A DNA stretch of 44,944 nt from Acidobacteriota bacterium (GTDB taxonomy: Bacteria; Acidobacteriota; Terriglobia; Versatilivoradales; Versatilivoraceae): contig VXMN01000139.1 in assembly GCA_009841055.1 (NCBI GenBank), forward strand, positions 1 through 44,944. The letters run 5' to 3'. Positions within the stretch are counted from its first letter, which is position 1; each line of letters starts with the position of its first letter. A program made the translations under genes and the position numbers. The notes beneath the pieces were generated by a model that was not told where the DNA came from, made no database searches, and saw only the letters and a list, made by a program, of their open reading frames with translations. This document shows positions 34,294-42,298 of this stretch, one piece after another.

Positions 34294-34911
34294 ATGAATA
34301 TCGCTGTTCTCGGCCCGCCGGGATGCGGCAAGGGAACCCAGTCGAAGCTCCTGGCGGCTCACTTCGGTCTCAAGCACTTCTCCCTGGGGGAGATGCTGAG
34401 AATGGAGGTGGGCAAGGGAACGGAACTGGGGAAGAAGACCGAGGTCTATCTCAAAGCGGGCAAGCTGGTCCCCGAACCCATCGTCCTGGACCTGTTCGCA
34501 TCATACGTCAGCAGAAGCGGCGATCAAGGGCATATTCTGGATGGCTACCCCCGTACCCTGGTTCAGGCCGAGGCGTTGGACTCCCTCCTGAGTCTGTCGG
34601 CAGTGGTTCTCTTCGAGATCACCGAAGAAGACGTGCTGTCCCGTGTGGCCGGCCGGGTGGTGGACGCCGAGGGACGGACCTACAACCTCAATAGCAATCG
34701 CCCTCCCGCGGGGGTCCAAACGAAGCGCCGGGACGACGACCGCCCCGAGGTCGTCCGGGGGCGTTTTCGGGGATATCTCCTGGAGATCGAACCCATTCTC
34801 GGTTACTACCGCCGGAAGGACATGCTGGTCACGGTCAATGCCTCCGGCAGCATCGGCTCGGTCCTGGATCAACTGCTGGCCGACCTGGGACGGACGGCGG
34901 AAGCCGTCTGA
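34294..34911 (+). CDS. adk: Adenylate kinase family protein
   Basis: A 205-residue nucleoside monophosphate kinase. ATG 34294 is preceded by GAGGT; the ORF track's extension to 34216 lacks similarity. The P-loop is GPPGCGKGTQ (7-16), the AMP-site motif is HFSLGEMLR (in place of the usual STGDMLR), DGYPRTLVQAEAL replaces DGFPRTxxQ, and the LID runs from GRVVDAEGRTYNLNSN to KRRDDDRPEVVRGRF. It makes two ADP from ATP and AMP. The LID carries no zinc-type cysteines. The gene is not in a ribosomal-protein operon. Because of the STGD change, another NMP kinase role is possible. Confidence 0.85.
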   Translation: MNIAVLGPPGCGKGTQSKLLAAHFGLKHFSLGEMLRMEVGKGTELGKKTEVYLKAGKLVPEPIVLDLFASYVSRSGDQGHILDGYPRTLVQAEALDSLLSLSAVVLFEITEEDVLSRVAGRVVDAEGRTYNLNSNRPPAGVQTKRRDDDRPEVVRGRFRGYLLEIEPILGYYRRKDMLVTVNASGSIGSVLDQLLADLGRTAEAV

Positions 34912-34913
34912 GT

Positions 34914-35049
34914 GATTAGTGATCAGTGACTAGTGGATAGTGATTTGAACAGGTGCTTGCCTGTTCCCGAAATCCTCCGCTGACAGCTCCCGACTCCCCA
35001 CCCTTCCCCCTTCGTCCTTCACACTTCACACTTCACACTTCACTCACCC
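34914..35049. repeat. AGTGATTAGTGATCAGTG and CTTCACACTTCACACTTC low-complexity repeats
   Basis: After adk lie AGTGATTAGTGATCAGTGACTAGTGGATAGTG (34914-34945) and CACACTTCACACTTCACACTTCACTC (35015-35045). The same types of unit occur at 22288-22550 and 31455-31475. The segment ACAGGTGCTTGCCTGT between them can form a small hairpin. No gene seen. Confidence 0.5.
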
Positions 35050-35883
35050 CTATCCACCGCCGGACTCTGGCCAGAATTCGTGGAAATGGTGCAGTGGACC
35101 ACCGGCTTGGCCTGCCTCACCGGAGGATGGCCAGGCCCCGCTCAGGTACTCCCGGGCCGCGCCTATTGCTTCCAGCTCCGAGCGCCCTTTGGCCAGGAAG
35201 GCCGCGATGGCCGCCGAAAGAGTGCATCCCGTACCTCGCTTGGGCCCGCCTTGCAGGTAGGGACCGCTGACCCTGTGAACGCGGCTGCCGTCGTAGACCA
35301 GGTCGACCACCTGCCGGTCGCCCTCCGGACCCGACTCGATATCCCGCCGATGCCCGCCTTTCAGCACGACCCATCCCGGACCCATGGCATGGATTTCCCG
35401 GGCGGCGCGGATGCAATCGGATTCGTCCCTCAATCGGCTCCCGACCAGCGCCTCGGCTTCCGGCAGATTGGGAGTGACGATCCGTGCCAGGGGCAGGAGT
35501 TGGCCGCGCAGTTCCTTCAGCGAGCCTTCCTCGAGGAGGACGGAGCCGCTGGTGGCTGCCATGACCGGGTCCACCACCAGCGGAATGCCGGGGTAGCGGC
35601 TCAGAGACGAGGCCACGCCCCGGATGATGTCCGGGCTGCCGAGCATCCCGGTCTTGACGGCCCCAACCCCGATATCGGTAAGAACCGACCGGATTTGCGA
35701 GACCACCAGGCTCGCCGATAGGCAGGTCAGGGCATCGATGCGGAGAGAGTTCTGAGCCGTCACCGCCGTAATGGCCGAAGTGCCGTAAATCCCCAGGGCG
35801 GCAAAGGTTTTCAGGTCGGCCTGGATCCCGGCTCCGCCGCTCGAGTCCGAGCCGGCAATGGTCAAGGCTTTCAGGAAGGGCAT
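35050..35883 (-). CDS. thiD: Hydroxymethylpyrimidine/phosphomethylpyrimidine kinase
   Basis: A 277-residue ribokinase-fold enzyme of thiamine synthesis that phosphorylates HMP and HMP-phosphate. Family landmarks are [26 protein letters not shown] at the N-terminus, [33 protein letters not shown], and [17 protein letters not shown] with the anion hole and catalytic base region. Length matches the family. It is a single gene with no other thiamine gene in the window and no TPP riboswitch seen upstream. The last codons run into the repeat-rich spacer next to adk, which is convergent. Confidence 0.93.
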   Translation of the reverse strand: MPFLKALTIAGSDSSGGAGIQADLKTFAALGIYGTSAITAVTAQNSLRIDALTCLSASLVVSQIRSVLTDIGVGAVKTGMLGSPDIIRGVASSLSRYPGIPLVVDPVMAATSGSVLLEEGSLKELRGQLLPLARIVTPNLPEAEALVGSRLRDESDCIRAAREIHAMGPGWVVLKGGHRRDIESGPEGDRQVVDLVYDGSRVHRVSGPYLQGGPKRGTGCTLSAAIAAFLAKGRSELEAIGAAREYLSGAWPSSGEAGQAGGPLHHFHEFWPESGGG

Positions 35884-36322
35884 GGCCCGGACAGATTAGC
35901 CCAGATCGCCGAGGCTGTAAACCGGGTGGTCCCAAGGCCATGTCCGGGACGTTCTTGGTCGAGCCTCGGCCCTGCCGTGCGGTCGATTCGGTTGGCAACG
36001 TCCTATCAGTCGTCAAGAGAAACCACCAAAAGAGAACCACAAATGAACACGAATAGACACGAATACTCAATATCGGGTACGACTTGGTGAAAAATGCTTT
36101 CCAACCACAAAAAGCACAAAAGGCACAAATTGTGTTTTTGTGCCTTTTGTGGCCATTCCCGGTAAACGTCCCGCTGCCGAATTTTGCAAGAGGCTCATCA
36201 ATCAGTCTATTGGTGTTCATTCGTGTCCATTCGTGGTTCGTCTTTTTCCTTTTTGGATATCTCTCTTCCCGTCTCTCCACTCCGTAAATGAATCTTTGCC
36301 CCTATCCGCAGGGTAAAAAAGC
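35884..36322. repeat. Inverted-repeat element between thiD and the radical SAM gene (copy 2)
   Basis: 35960-36255 repeats the element at 31475-31750. It runs from CCCTGCCGTGCGG through ACCACAAATGAACACGAATAGACACGAATAC to the inverted end TTGGTGTTCATTCGTGTCCATTCGTGGTTCG. Its middle differs from copy 1 and contains a perfect 15-bp hairpin, CACAAAAGGCACAAA / TTTGTGCCTTTTGTG (36115-36129 and 36137-36151). No gene was seen. Confidence 0.7.
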
Positions 36323-36356
36323 TTGACAAAGGGCGAATAAAAAGCGAATATATAAT
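36323..36356 (+). promoter_or_regulatory. Candidate promoter of the radical SAM gene
   Basis: TTGACA at 36323-36328 and an AT-rich TATATAAT at 36349-36356. The perfect TATAAT is 22 bp from the -35, but TATATA two bases earlier is 20 bp away. The box ends one base before ATG 36358, so a transcript from it would begin inside the annotated start, which suggests the true start codon is further in. Confidence 0.45.
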
Positions 36357-36357
36357 T

Positions 36358-37395
36358 ATGGTCACGGAGCACGGCAAACTGGTGGGGATCGCCCGGCTGG
36401 CGGCGGAGAGCACCCCGTTGCTGCGCAAGCGGCGTGCACGCTATTTGTCCATCGAGGTCAAATCGGTGCTGAACCGCTGCTCGAACCCGGAAATGCCGTT
36501 CTACTGGACCATCAATCCCTACCGGGGCTGCGAGTTCGGCTGCAAGTACTGTTACGCTCGCTATACCCACGAATACATGGGCCGGGAAGAGGCCGGCCAG
36601 TTCGAGTCCGAAATCTACGCCAAACGCAACGGGGACTCCGTCCTGGAGAAGGACCTGTTGTCCTCCCGGCTGCGAGACCGGCCCATTGCCATCGGCACCG
36701 CCACCGATCCCTATCAGCCCGCCGAGAGGCGCTTCAAGCTGACGCGGGCGATTCTGGAGAGGCTGGCCGAGTGGCGCGGGCTTCGAATCTCGCTGACCAC
36801 CAAGTCCGACCTGGTCCTGCGGGACCTGGAATTGTGGAAGGATATTGCCTCCCGCAACGAGGTGCACCTCAATATCACTCTCACAACCCTCTCCTCCCAA
36901 TTGGCCAGGGCTTTGGAACCGCGGGCAGCCACGCCGCGGCGGAGGCTGTTCGCCCTGAAGGAGCTGTCGCAAGCCGGCCTGAGCACAGGGGTTCTGGTGA
37001 TGCCGGTGCTTCCCCGAATTACCGACGGTCCCGGAGAGTTGGAGGCGCTGGTGAGAAGCGTCAAGCGCCTGGGTGCGGGATACCTGGCTGCCAGGGTCCT
37101 GTTTGTCACCTCCTCCATCGAGAAAGTCTGGATGCCCTTTCTGCGGGAGCGATTTCCGGAGCTGGTGCCGGTATACCGGGATCTCTATAGGCCCCCGCCG
37201 GGCAGACTGAAGGTCTATCGCGAGCGGATTTCCGATCTCATCCGCCAGTTGTGCGACCGGTACCAGCTCGGAAGAAAGCCGCCTTCAGCAGGGCCGTCGC
37301 TGGAGCCGGGACTGTGGCGACAATCCCTGCTTCCGCTGGACTGGAGCGGTGACGGTCCGCCTCTCCGGCCTCGGTCCGCCGCCGGGCCAGGTTGA
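36358..37395 (+). CDS. Radical SAM protein, Rv2578c / spore photoproduct lyase-like family
   Basis: A 345-residue radical SAM enzyme. The iron-sulphur motif is CEFGCKYC (C58, C62, C65) inside NPYRGCEFGCKYCYARYTHEYM, the hallmark of the Rv2578c/PA0069 family. GTATDPYQPAERRFKLTR and TTKSDLVLRDLELW are other family blocks. The barrel core ends near residue 300 and is followed by a variable proline-rich tail. The family is common but its reaction is not established; the name photoproduct lyase-like reflects distant similarity only. ATG 36358 lies almost on top of the TATAAT box, so a start such as GTG 36382 (before GIARLAAES) is possible. Confidence 0.88.
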   Translation: MVTEHGKLVGIARLAAESTPLLRKRRARYLSIEVKSVLNRCSNPEMPFYWTINPYRGCEFGCKYCYARYTHEYMGREEAGQFESEIYAKRNGDSVLEKDLLSSRLRDRPIAIGTATDPYQPAERRFKLTRAILERLAEWRGLRISLTTKSDLVLRDLELWKDIASRNEVHLNITLTTLSSQLARALEPRAATPRRRLFALKELSQAGLSTGVLVMPVLPRITDGPGELEALVRSVKRLGAGYLAARVLFVTSSIEKVWMPFLRERFPELVPVYRDLYRPPPGRLKVYRERISDLIRQLCDRYQLGRKPPSAGPSLEPGLWRQSLLPLDWSGDGPPLRPRSAAGPG

Positions 37396-37972
37396 ATCTG
37401 CCGGCGCCTAGACGTCCACCCGGGAGCGCGGGCGTCCCGCCCGCACAGATCCTGGCATAGCCTCGGCCATCTCCTCCACCCGGCTCGACCGGCAACGGCT
37501 CCGGAACTCTGCTTCGGCCAAGCCCATGGCCTTCCCGCCGGCACAGTGGCCGGCTGCCCCATCGCAGGGAGACCGAGCGGCACGCAACGGGAGTGCATGC
37601 GGCGGGACGTTCGCGCTCCCGGGTGGGCCCTCCTTCCAATCGCTCTTGCTCCTCGAGGGGGTACGCGTCGCCTTGCCCGGCCGCGGCCCTTCCGATACGC
37701 CGGAGCTGTTACGCCTGGTCCTTCGTGTCACTTCGTGGATCGCTCTTTTTTCGATGGTTTCAATAGAGCGAACATGATCAAGGCGCCGGGCTTTTTCCAG
37801 TGCGTGCTCGCCAGCGAAGAGCGTAGCCGTGGCCAAGGTCGAGACTCCACGTGCGCGCAGAGCGAACAAGACAATCCAGGGCATGCCCGGCACAGTCTGT
37901 TCCCCTCCGATCTCGAAACAGAATCAATATGCTGCTGAAAATAAACAGTCTTTTGCGGTTTCGGTAGCGACC
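37396..37972. repeat. Repeat-rich intergenic region between the radical SAM gene and rnpB
   Basis: It holds CCCGGGAGCGCGGGCGTCCCGCCCGCA (37419-37445, inverted copy of 13368-13395), a worn copy of it (37598-37623), and the 135-bp repeat shared with 2400-2545 (37632-37765). The ORFs listed by the track in this stretch overlap one another in several frames and resemble nothing, so I do not call a gene. Confidence 0.55.
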
Positions 37973-37995
37973 TGGCGAGAAATGCGGGCTAAAAT
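37967..37995 (+). promoter_or_regulatory. Promoter of rnpB
   Basis: TAAAAT at 37990-37995 lies seven bases before the first base of the RNase P RNA helix P1. A weak -35 match, GCGACC, is found at 37967-37972 with 17-bp spacing. Confidence 0.6.
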
Positions 37996-38001
37996 GCCGT
38001 C

Positions 38002-38367
38002 GGGCAGGTCGAACGGTCGCCGGCTCAATGCCAGTGCATTGGGCGGGAGGAAAGTCCGAACTCCACAGGGCAGTGTGCCCCGTAACTCGGGGGGCTCATG
38101 GAGTTTCTCCATGGGTACGGAAAGTGCAACAGAAAAGACACCGCCCCGCAAGGGGTAAGGGTGAAATGGTGCGGTAAGAGCGCACCGGGTGTCCGGCAAC
38201 GGGCATGCCTGGCAAACCCCACATGGAGCAAGTTCAAATAGGGATGGAGGCGTGACCCGCGCCGCTTGACATCCGGGTAGAATGCTGGATCCGGGAGGCA
38301 ACTCCCGGGCTAGAGGAATGACCGTTGCCCTCTACGAGGGAACAGAATTCGGCTTACAGACCTGCCC
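38002..38367 (+). ncRNA. rnpB: RNase P RNA, bacterial type A
   Basis: The 366-nt RNA is bounded by P1: GGGCAGGTC at 38002-38010 pairs with GACCTGCCC at 38359-38367. Conserved blocks appear in order: GAGGAAAGTCCG with CTCCACAGGGCAG, ACAGAAAAGACACCGCC, GGTAAGGGTGAAATGGTGCGGTAAGAGCGCACCG, GGCAA-CCCC, GGAGCAAG-TTCAAATAGG, AGAGGAATGACCGTTG and ACAGAATTCGGCTTACAGACC. These are the universal core of the ribozyme that cuts tRNA 5' leaders. The plus-strand orientation is fixed by the block order. Overlapping ORFs (37829-38158 and minus-strand ones) are not genes. Confidence 0.97.
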
Positions 38368-38433
38368 ATCACTCCCCCATCGAAGAGGGTTCGCCGAGCC
38401 ACAGGCGAAGGTTGATTCAGGGGGGACTGGCCG

Positions 38434-38868
38434 CTAGTTGCCCACCGGTGTGCTGGTAGCATTGGCCTGGGACCCGATGGCGAACCGGATCACCTGAGTT
38501 TCGTCGGTAAAAAAGGTCCTGGTCCCGGTGGCGGTGGCCCCTTCGGGGATTTCGGGAACACCCGTCACGGTAAACTGCTGAGCCGGGATTTCGCCCGGTT
38601 CACTGGTGAATTTGTAGCCGCTCTTGGTCCCGGATCCCAAATCGGCGGGAATCACGCCGTCCGCCGCCAGCCCGGCCAGGTTGGTGAAGGTGCCGTGGGT
38701 GGAGCGGTACATGAGTTGGCCGGTACCGATCGTCCTCATGGAAGCGGTGGCGGAGGCTTCGTTGGCCGAACGTCTTGCCCGGAGGAGGTTCGGGACCGCT
38801 ATGGCGGCGATGATCAGGATAATCGCCACCACGATCAACAGCTCGATTAGAGAAAATCCCTTTCGCAT
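38434..38868 (-). CDS. Type IV pilin-like / pseudopilin with N-methylation motif
   Basis: A 144-residue protein from ATG 38868, preceded by GAGGG, giving the very short leader MRKG before the prepilin peptidase site G|FSLIELLIVVAIILIIAAIAVPNLLRARR. The Glu at mature position 5 is present. The alternative ATG 38910 would give an 18-residue leader, less typical. A globular domain of about 110 residues follows, with SANEASATASMRTIGTGQLMYRSTHG as in many type II/IV filament subunits of Acidobacteria and Deltaproteobacteria. It contains no cysteine. It is a lone gene; no pilus assembly genes lie nearby, so it could be a minor pilin or a T2SS pseudopilin. Confidence 0.88.
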   Translation of the reverse strand: MRKGFSLIELLIVVAIILIIAAIAVPNLLRARRSANEASATASMRTIGTGQLMYRSTHGTFTNLAGLAADGVIPADLGSGTKSGYKFTSEPGEIPAQQFTVTGVPEIPEGATATGTRTFFTDETQVIRFAIGSQANATSTPVGN

Positions 38869-38918
38869 CGCGCCCTCGCAACCTGCCTTGCCTGGATCGG
38901 TATCTTTCATTGGCTAAC

Positions 38919-38946
38919 AGACTACCACCGCCTCGGTTTCTGTCAA
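38919..38946 (-). promoter_or_regulatory. Candidate sigma-70 promoter of the pilin-like gene
   Basis: On the minus strand TTGACA (38941-38946), a 16-bp spacer and TAGTCT (38919-38924). Transcription would start near 38912, about 44 bp before ATG 38868, which supports that start codon over 38910. Confidence 0.4.
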
Positions 38947-39050
38947 TGCCGATTCGTCCGGCCACACCGGGGTAGGAGATCGAGGGCGAGAGATGGCTGC
39001 CCCGGTGTGGGCCGGGGGGTGATTCATATTGCCCGCAAAGGAGGAATTCG

Positions 39051-40082
39051 ATGGAACAGAACCCGCCCGGCGGAGACCCGGTCATTGCCGCAGGCGATTC
39101 CGAATCGGACTCGAACTCCGGCCAGGTCAGGAAGCTTCGCTTTCACGGAACGGGAGGAAGCCTGTTCGGCATCCACATCGTCAACATGCTTCTGACCGCA
39201 TTGACCCTGGGAATCTACTATTTCTGGGGAAAGGTCAAGGTTCGGAACTACGTCTACAGCCAATCCGAATTCGAAGGAGACCGCTTTGCCTACCACGGCA
39301 CCGGGAAGGAACTCCTCATCGGTTGGCTGAAGGGAGCGGCGATTCTGGCGGCGATCTATGGGATCAGTTTCGGCATCCTCTATCTTCTGGATGAAAGATC
39401 GGTGTGGCGCCAGGTGTTGTACTTGCTTTTTCTTCTGCCGCCCCTTTTCTTCGGACTCATCCCCATAGCCATTGCCGGGGCCTGGCGCTACCGATTGAGC
39501 CGTTCTTCCTGGCGCAATATTCGATTCTCCTTCCGGGGTCACACCCGGGAATTCATGAAGCTCTATGCGCCCGGCCTGCTGCTCACCATGATCACTCTCG
39601 GTTTTTACGGTCCGATTTTCTCTTGCAGGATACGAAAATTCCTGTTGGATCGAACCTTCTTCGGGAACGCTCCCTTCAGCTTCGACGGCGACGGAAAAGA
39701 GCTCTTGGGACCGTATGCGGTCGCCTTTTTCCTCGGCCTCCCGACCCTGGGTCTGTCCTGGTTCTGGTATGCGGCCCGCCAGCATCGATACCTCTGGAGC
39801 CATACCCGGTTTGGAGGGGCGGACTTTGGTTGTTCAATCACCGGCGGAAGTCTGTTTTGGTTGGAGTTCGTCAATGGAATCCTGGTGGTGGTCACTCTGG
39901 GCTTCGCCCAACCCTGGGTGCTGGTACGCACGGTGAGGTTTATGTTCGAGAGGATCTCTCTACACGGTTCCCTCGACCTGGCGGTCATCGAACAGGAGGC
40001 ACGGGAAGCCGGAGCCACCGGAGAGGGCATCGCGGACCTGCTGGATACCGAGCTTCTGGACATGGACCTGGGGATCCTGTGA
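39051..40082 (+). CDS. DUF898 (YjgN-like) inner-membrane protein
   Basis: A 343-residue membrane protein preceded by a strong AAAGGAGG. After a soluble N-terminus come repeated units of the DUF898 type: FHGTGGSLFGIHIVNMLLTALTLGIYYFWGKVKVRNYVYSQSEFEGDRFAYHGTGKELL and, later, SITGGSLFWLEFVNGILVVVTLGFAQPWVLVRTVRF. About seven to eight hydrophobic segments are visible. Function is not established for the family. It is followed after 10 bp by an M48 peptidase gene; this pair is recurrent in bacteria, which suggests a joint role in the membrane. The C-terminal tail is acidic. Confidence 0.9.
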   Translation: MEQNPPGGDPVIAAGDSESDSNSGQVRKLRFHGTGGSLFGIHIVNMLLTALTLGIYYFWGKVKVRNYVYSQSEFEGDRFAYHGTGKELLIGWLKGAAILAAIYGISFGILYLLDERSVWRQVLYLLFLLPPLFFGLIPIAIAGAWRYRLSRSSWRNIRFSFRGHTREFMKLYAPGLLLTMITLGFYGPIFSCRIRKFLLDRTFFGNAPFSFDGDGKELLGPYAVAFFLGLPTLGLSWFWYAARQHRYLWSHTRFGGADFGCSITGGSLFWLEFVNGILVVVTLGFAQPWVLVRTVRFMFERISLHGSLDLAVIEQEAREAGATGEGIADLLDTELLDMDLGIL

Positions 40083-40092
40083 CACGCTGACG

Positions 40093-41229
40093 ATGATGGC
40101 TGCAAATCCCCCCCAAATGGAGTGGCAGGGGCGCTATTTCGACGGCCGCACCGCCTTGGCCCAACCGGTTCGGATCACCATCGGGACCCGGGGCCTTCAG
40201 ATTATCAGACCGGACCGCAGCACCCTCTGGTGGGACTACGGAGAGGTTCGCCAGACTCAAGGGGCTTACGCCGGAGAACAGGTTCGCCTGGAAAGAGGGG
40301 CTCCGTTTCCCGAGGCCCTGCTGGTCGATGACACGGGTTTCCTGGGGGCCATCCACGCCATTGCCCCCGAACGCACTGCCTTTCACAATCCCGCCAGGCG
40401 TTCCCTTCGCCTCAAGGCCACGCTGGTTGCCGCCCTTTGCCTGCCCCTTCTGGGCGGTGCCCTCTACCTCTGGGGAATTCCGACTCTCGCCGAGGCCCTG
40501 GCCGGCCGGGTTCCGGTTGCCTGGGAGGAGCAGCTGGGCCGGTCGGCCGTAAGTATGCTGGTGTCGCCGGAGGACCGCCTTGAGGACCCGGTCTGCACCG
40601 ACGTGCTGGAGGGGATCGGCAACCGCCTGCTGGAAGCCGTTCCACCCCATGGCTACCGCTTTCGCTACGTGATGAAGAGTGACCGCTCGATCAACGCCTT
40701 TGCGGCGCCGGGCGGCTTCGTGGTGGTGCACACGGCGCTGTTGGCACAGACCGGGTCCGCCGAGGAGTTGGCCGGGGTGCTGGCCCACGAGATGCAACAT
40801 ATCCTGAAACGCCATTCCACCAAGGCGCTTTTGCAGGACCTTTCCCTCCAGGTCCTGATCGCGGCCTGGACGGGCGACGCAGGCGGCCTGGAAGTTGCGC
40901 TGGAGACGGCGGGAACCCTCGGCAAGCTGCGTTTCAGCCGGCAGGCCGAGACTGAAGCCGATCTCGAGGGCATGAAAATGCTTCAGGCAGCCGGCATCGC
41001 TCCAGACGGGATGGTGGCCTTTTTGAAGTCCCTGGAGGGAACGGATGTTCCCGAGGGGCTGACCTATCTGTCCACCCATCCGAGGGGTGAAGACCGGATT
41101 CGGCAGCTGGAACGGCTCGCCGTCGGGATGGGGTTCGCTCCGGTTCCCCTCTTTCCCGGCGTTTCCTGGGAAGAGGTGAAATTGAGGTGCGCCCCGGGCG
41201 GAACTGCTACCCGCCGGCCGGCAGAATAG
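40093..41229 (+). CDS. M48 family metallopeptidase with N-terminal DUF7092-like domain
   Basis: A 378-residue protein. Residues about 10-90 (WQGRYFDGRTALAQPVRITI...LWWDYGEVR) look like the small domain often found before M48 peptidases that neighbour DUF898 proteins. One transmembrane helix follows (about 108-130). The peptidase domain has SDRSINAFAAPGGFVVVHTALL, HEMQH (232-236, zinc and catalytic Glu) and ETEADLEGM with the third zinc ligand near E288. The active site should lie outside the cytoplasm. Its 3' end overlaps the convergent lactonase gene by 23 bp. The substrate is unknown; a quality-control role by analogy with other M48 enzymes is inference. Confidence 0.9.
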   Translation: MMAANPPQMEWQGRYFDGRTALAQPVRITIGTRGLQIIRPDRSTLWWDYGEVRQTQGAYAGEQVRLERGAPFPEALLVDDTGFLGAIHAIAPERTAFHNPARRSLRLKATLVAALCLPLLGGALYLWGIPTLAEALAGRVPVAWEEQLGRSAVSMLVSPEDRLEDPVCTDVLEGIGNRLLEAVPPHGYRFRYVMKSDRSINAFAAPGGFVVVHTALLAQTGSAEELAGVLAHEMQHILKRHSTKALLQDLSLQVLIAAWTGDAGGLEVALETAGTLGKLRFSRQAETEADLEGMKMLQAAGIAPDGMVAFLKSLEGTDVPEGLTYLSTHPRGEDRIRQLERLAVGMGFAPVPLFPGVSWEEVKLRCAPGGTATRRPAE

Positions 41230-42085
41230 GTAGTCCCGGAACGCCCACATCCAGACGAACCAGGCCGCCGGGGCTGGGTTCCCCGTCGCCGCCGGTGACG
41301 AAGGCCGTTGCCAGGTCGGGGCCGGCGAAGCAGATGTTGCTGGTGCAGCGCATGCCGGTGTCATAGCTGGCCAGCAGCCGGCCCTCGGGAGACAGCACCT
41401 GCACCGCCGCCATGCCGTAGTGGGCGACCCAGAGACGCTTGTCCCGGTCCAGGGCCATGCCGTCCGGCAGGTTCTTTCCGTCCGCTTGACTGTCGGGATG
41501 GCGGGGAAGGTCGGCGAAGACCCGGGGAGGTCCCGCGGCCCGGCCCGGCCCGGCCATGGGAATGAGGGTCACCCGGTTGGGGAGGCTTTCGGAGACAAAC
41601 AGGCTTCGAGCGTCGGCCGACAGGACGATACCGTTGGGGGTATCCAGGTGCCGCGCCACCACGCTTTGCTTTCCCTCCAGGTCCACGAAGATGACGGCGC
41701 CCTTTCCGGGAAGGCAGTCGGTAAAGTAGAACCCCTCTCCGGGGTGAAGGCAGATGTCGTTGGGGCCGTCGATCTCCAGGTCCTGGCAGCGCCCCCCGGC
41801 GGCCCGGCCCAGCCGCCCTCCCTCCGGATCGAATCGCAAGACGCCGTGCTCCGTGCCGTCGCAGACCAGGTGCTCTCCATTGGCCAGGACCTTGTGGCCG
41901 TTGGGGGCCGCGGAGGTGGCCCAGACCGTGGGCTCGCCGCCGGGGGCCACCCTGGAAATCGAAGTTCCGTGGGAAAAATAGAGGTTGCCCTCCAAATCGA
42001 TCACCGGGCCTTCGGAGTAGTGTTCGAGGGTGAGCGCCCGGATCGGCCGGACAGTATCAGGCAGGGGCAAGGGAAACGAGGTCAT
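41207..42085 (-). CDS. SMP-30/gluconolactonase/LRE family protein
   Basis: A 292-residue six-bladed propeller protein of the SMP-30/gluconolactonase family. Metal-site motifs are EGPVIDLEGNLYFS (first ligand Glu), APNGHKVL, LDTPNGIVLSAD (Asn ligand) and NLPDGMALDRDKRLWVAHYG (Asp ligand). GGAGG lies 7 bases before the ATG. The family hydrolyses sugar or other lactones with a divalent metal. No signal peptide is seen, so it is probably cytoplasmic. It is convergent with, and overlaps by 23 bp, the M48 peptidase gene, so it is not part of that unit. Confidence 0.89.
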   Translation of the reverse strand: MTSFPLPLPDTVRPIRALTLEHYSEGPVIDLEGNLYFSHGTSISRVAPGGEPTVWATSAAPNGHKVLANGEHLVCDGTEHGVLRFDPEGGRLGRAAGGRCQDLEIDGPNDICLHPGEGFYFTDCLPGKGAVIFVDLEGKQSVVARHLDTPNGIVLSADARSLFVSESLPNRVTLIPMAGPGRAAGPPRVFADLPRHPDSQADGKNLPDGMALDRDKRLWVAHYGMAAVQVLSPEGRLLASYDTGMRCTSNICFAGPDLATAFVTGGDGEPSPGGLVRLDVGVPGLPILPAGG

Positions 42086-42112
42086 TGAAATCCTCCGTGA
42101 AATAGAAACAAG

Positions 42113-42160
42113 ACAGACAGGATAAACAGGATGTCCCGGAAATTCATCCTGTCCTTCCCG
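42113..42160. repeat. ACAGGATAAACAGGATG element
   Basis: GACAGGATAAACAGGATG followed shortly by CATCCTGTCC gives a small inverted repeat in the 5' flank of the lactonase gene. Elements of this wording are common in intergenic DNA of environmental bacteria. Only one copy is in the window. Confidence 0.4.
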
Positions 42161-42298
42161 AAAGGTGCCGTTTTCGGCCGAGTTGGGCTATAATCCGCCT
42201 CTCGCCGCCATCGATACAGGGACGGCGCCCGCATTGGAAGACCCACTGGCTGAACCGCCAGGGTCCGAAGCAGTTTCGCTTAACCCCCACACAGGCCT

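Noticed and set aside
37408-37938. Several ORFs of 83-161 residues before rnpB
   Set aside because: They overlap in several frames across dispersed repeats and show no recognisable protein.
37829-38301. ORFs over rnpB
   Set aside because: The conserved RNase P RNA core explains this stretch.
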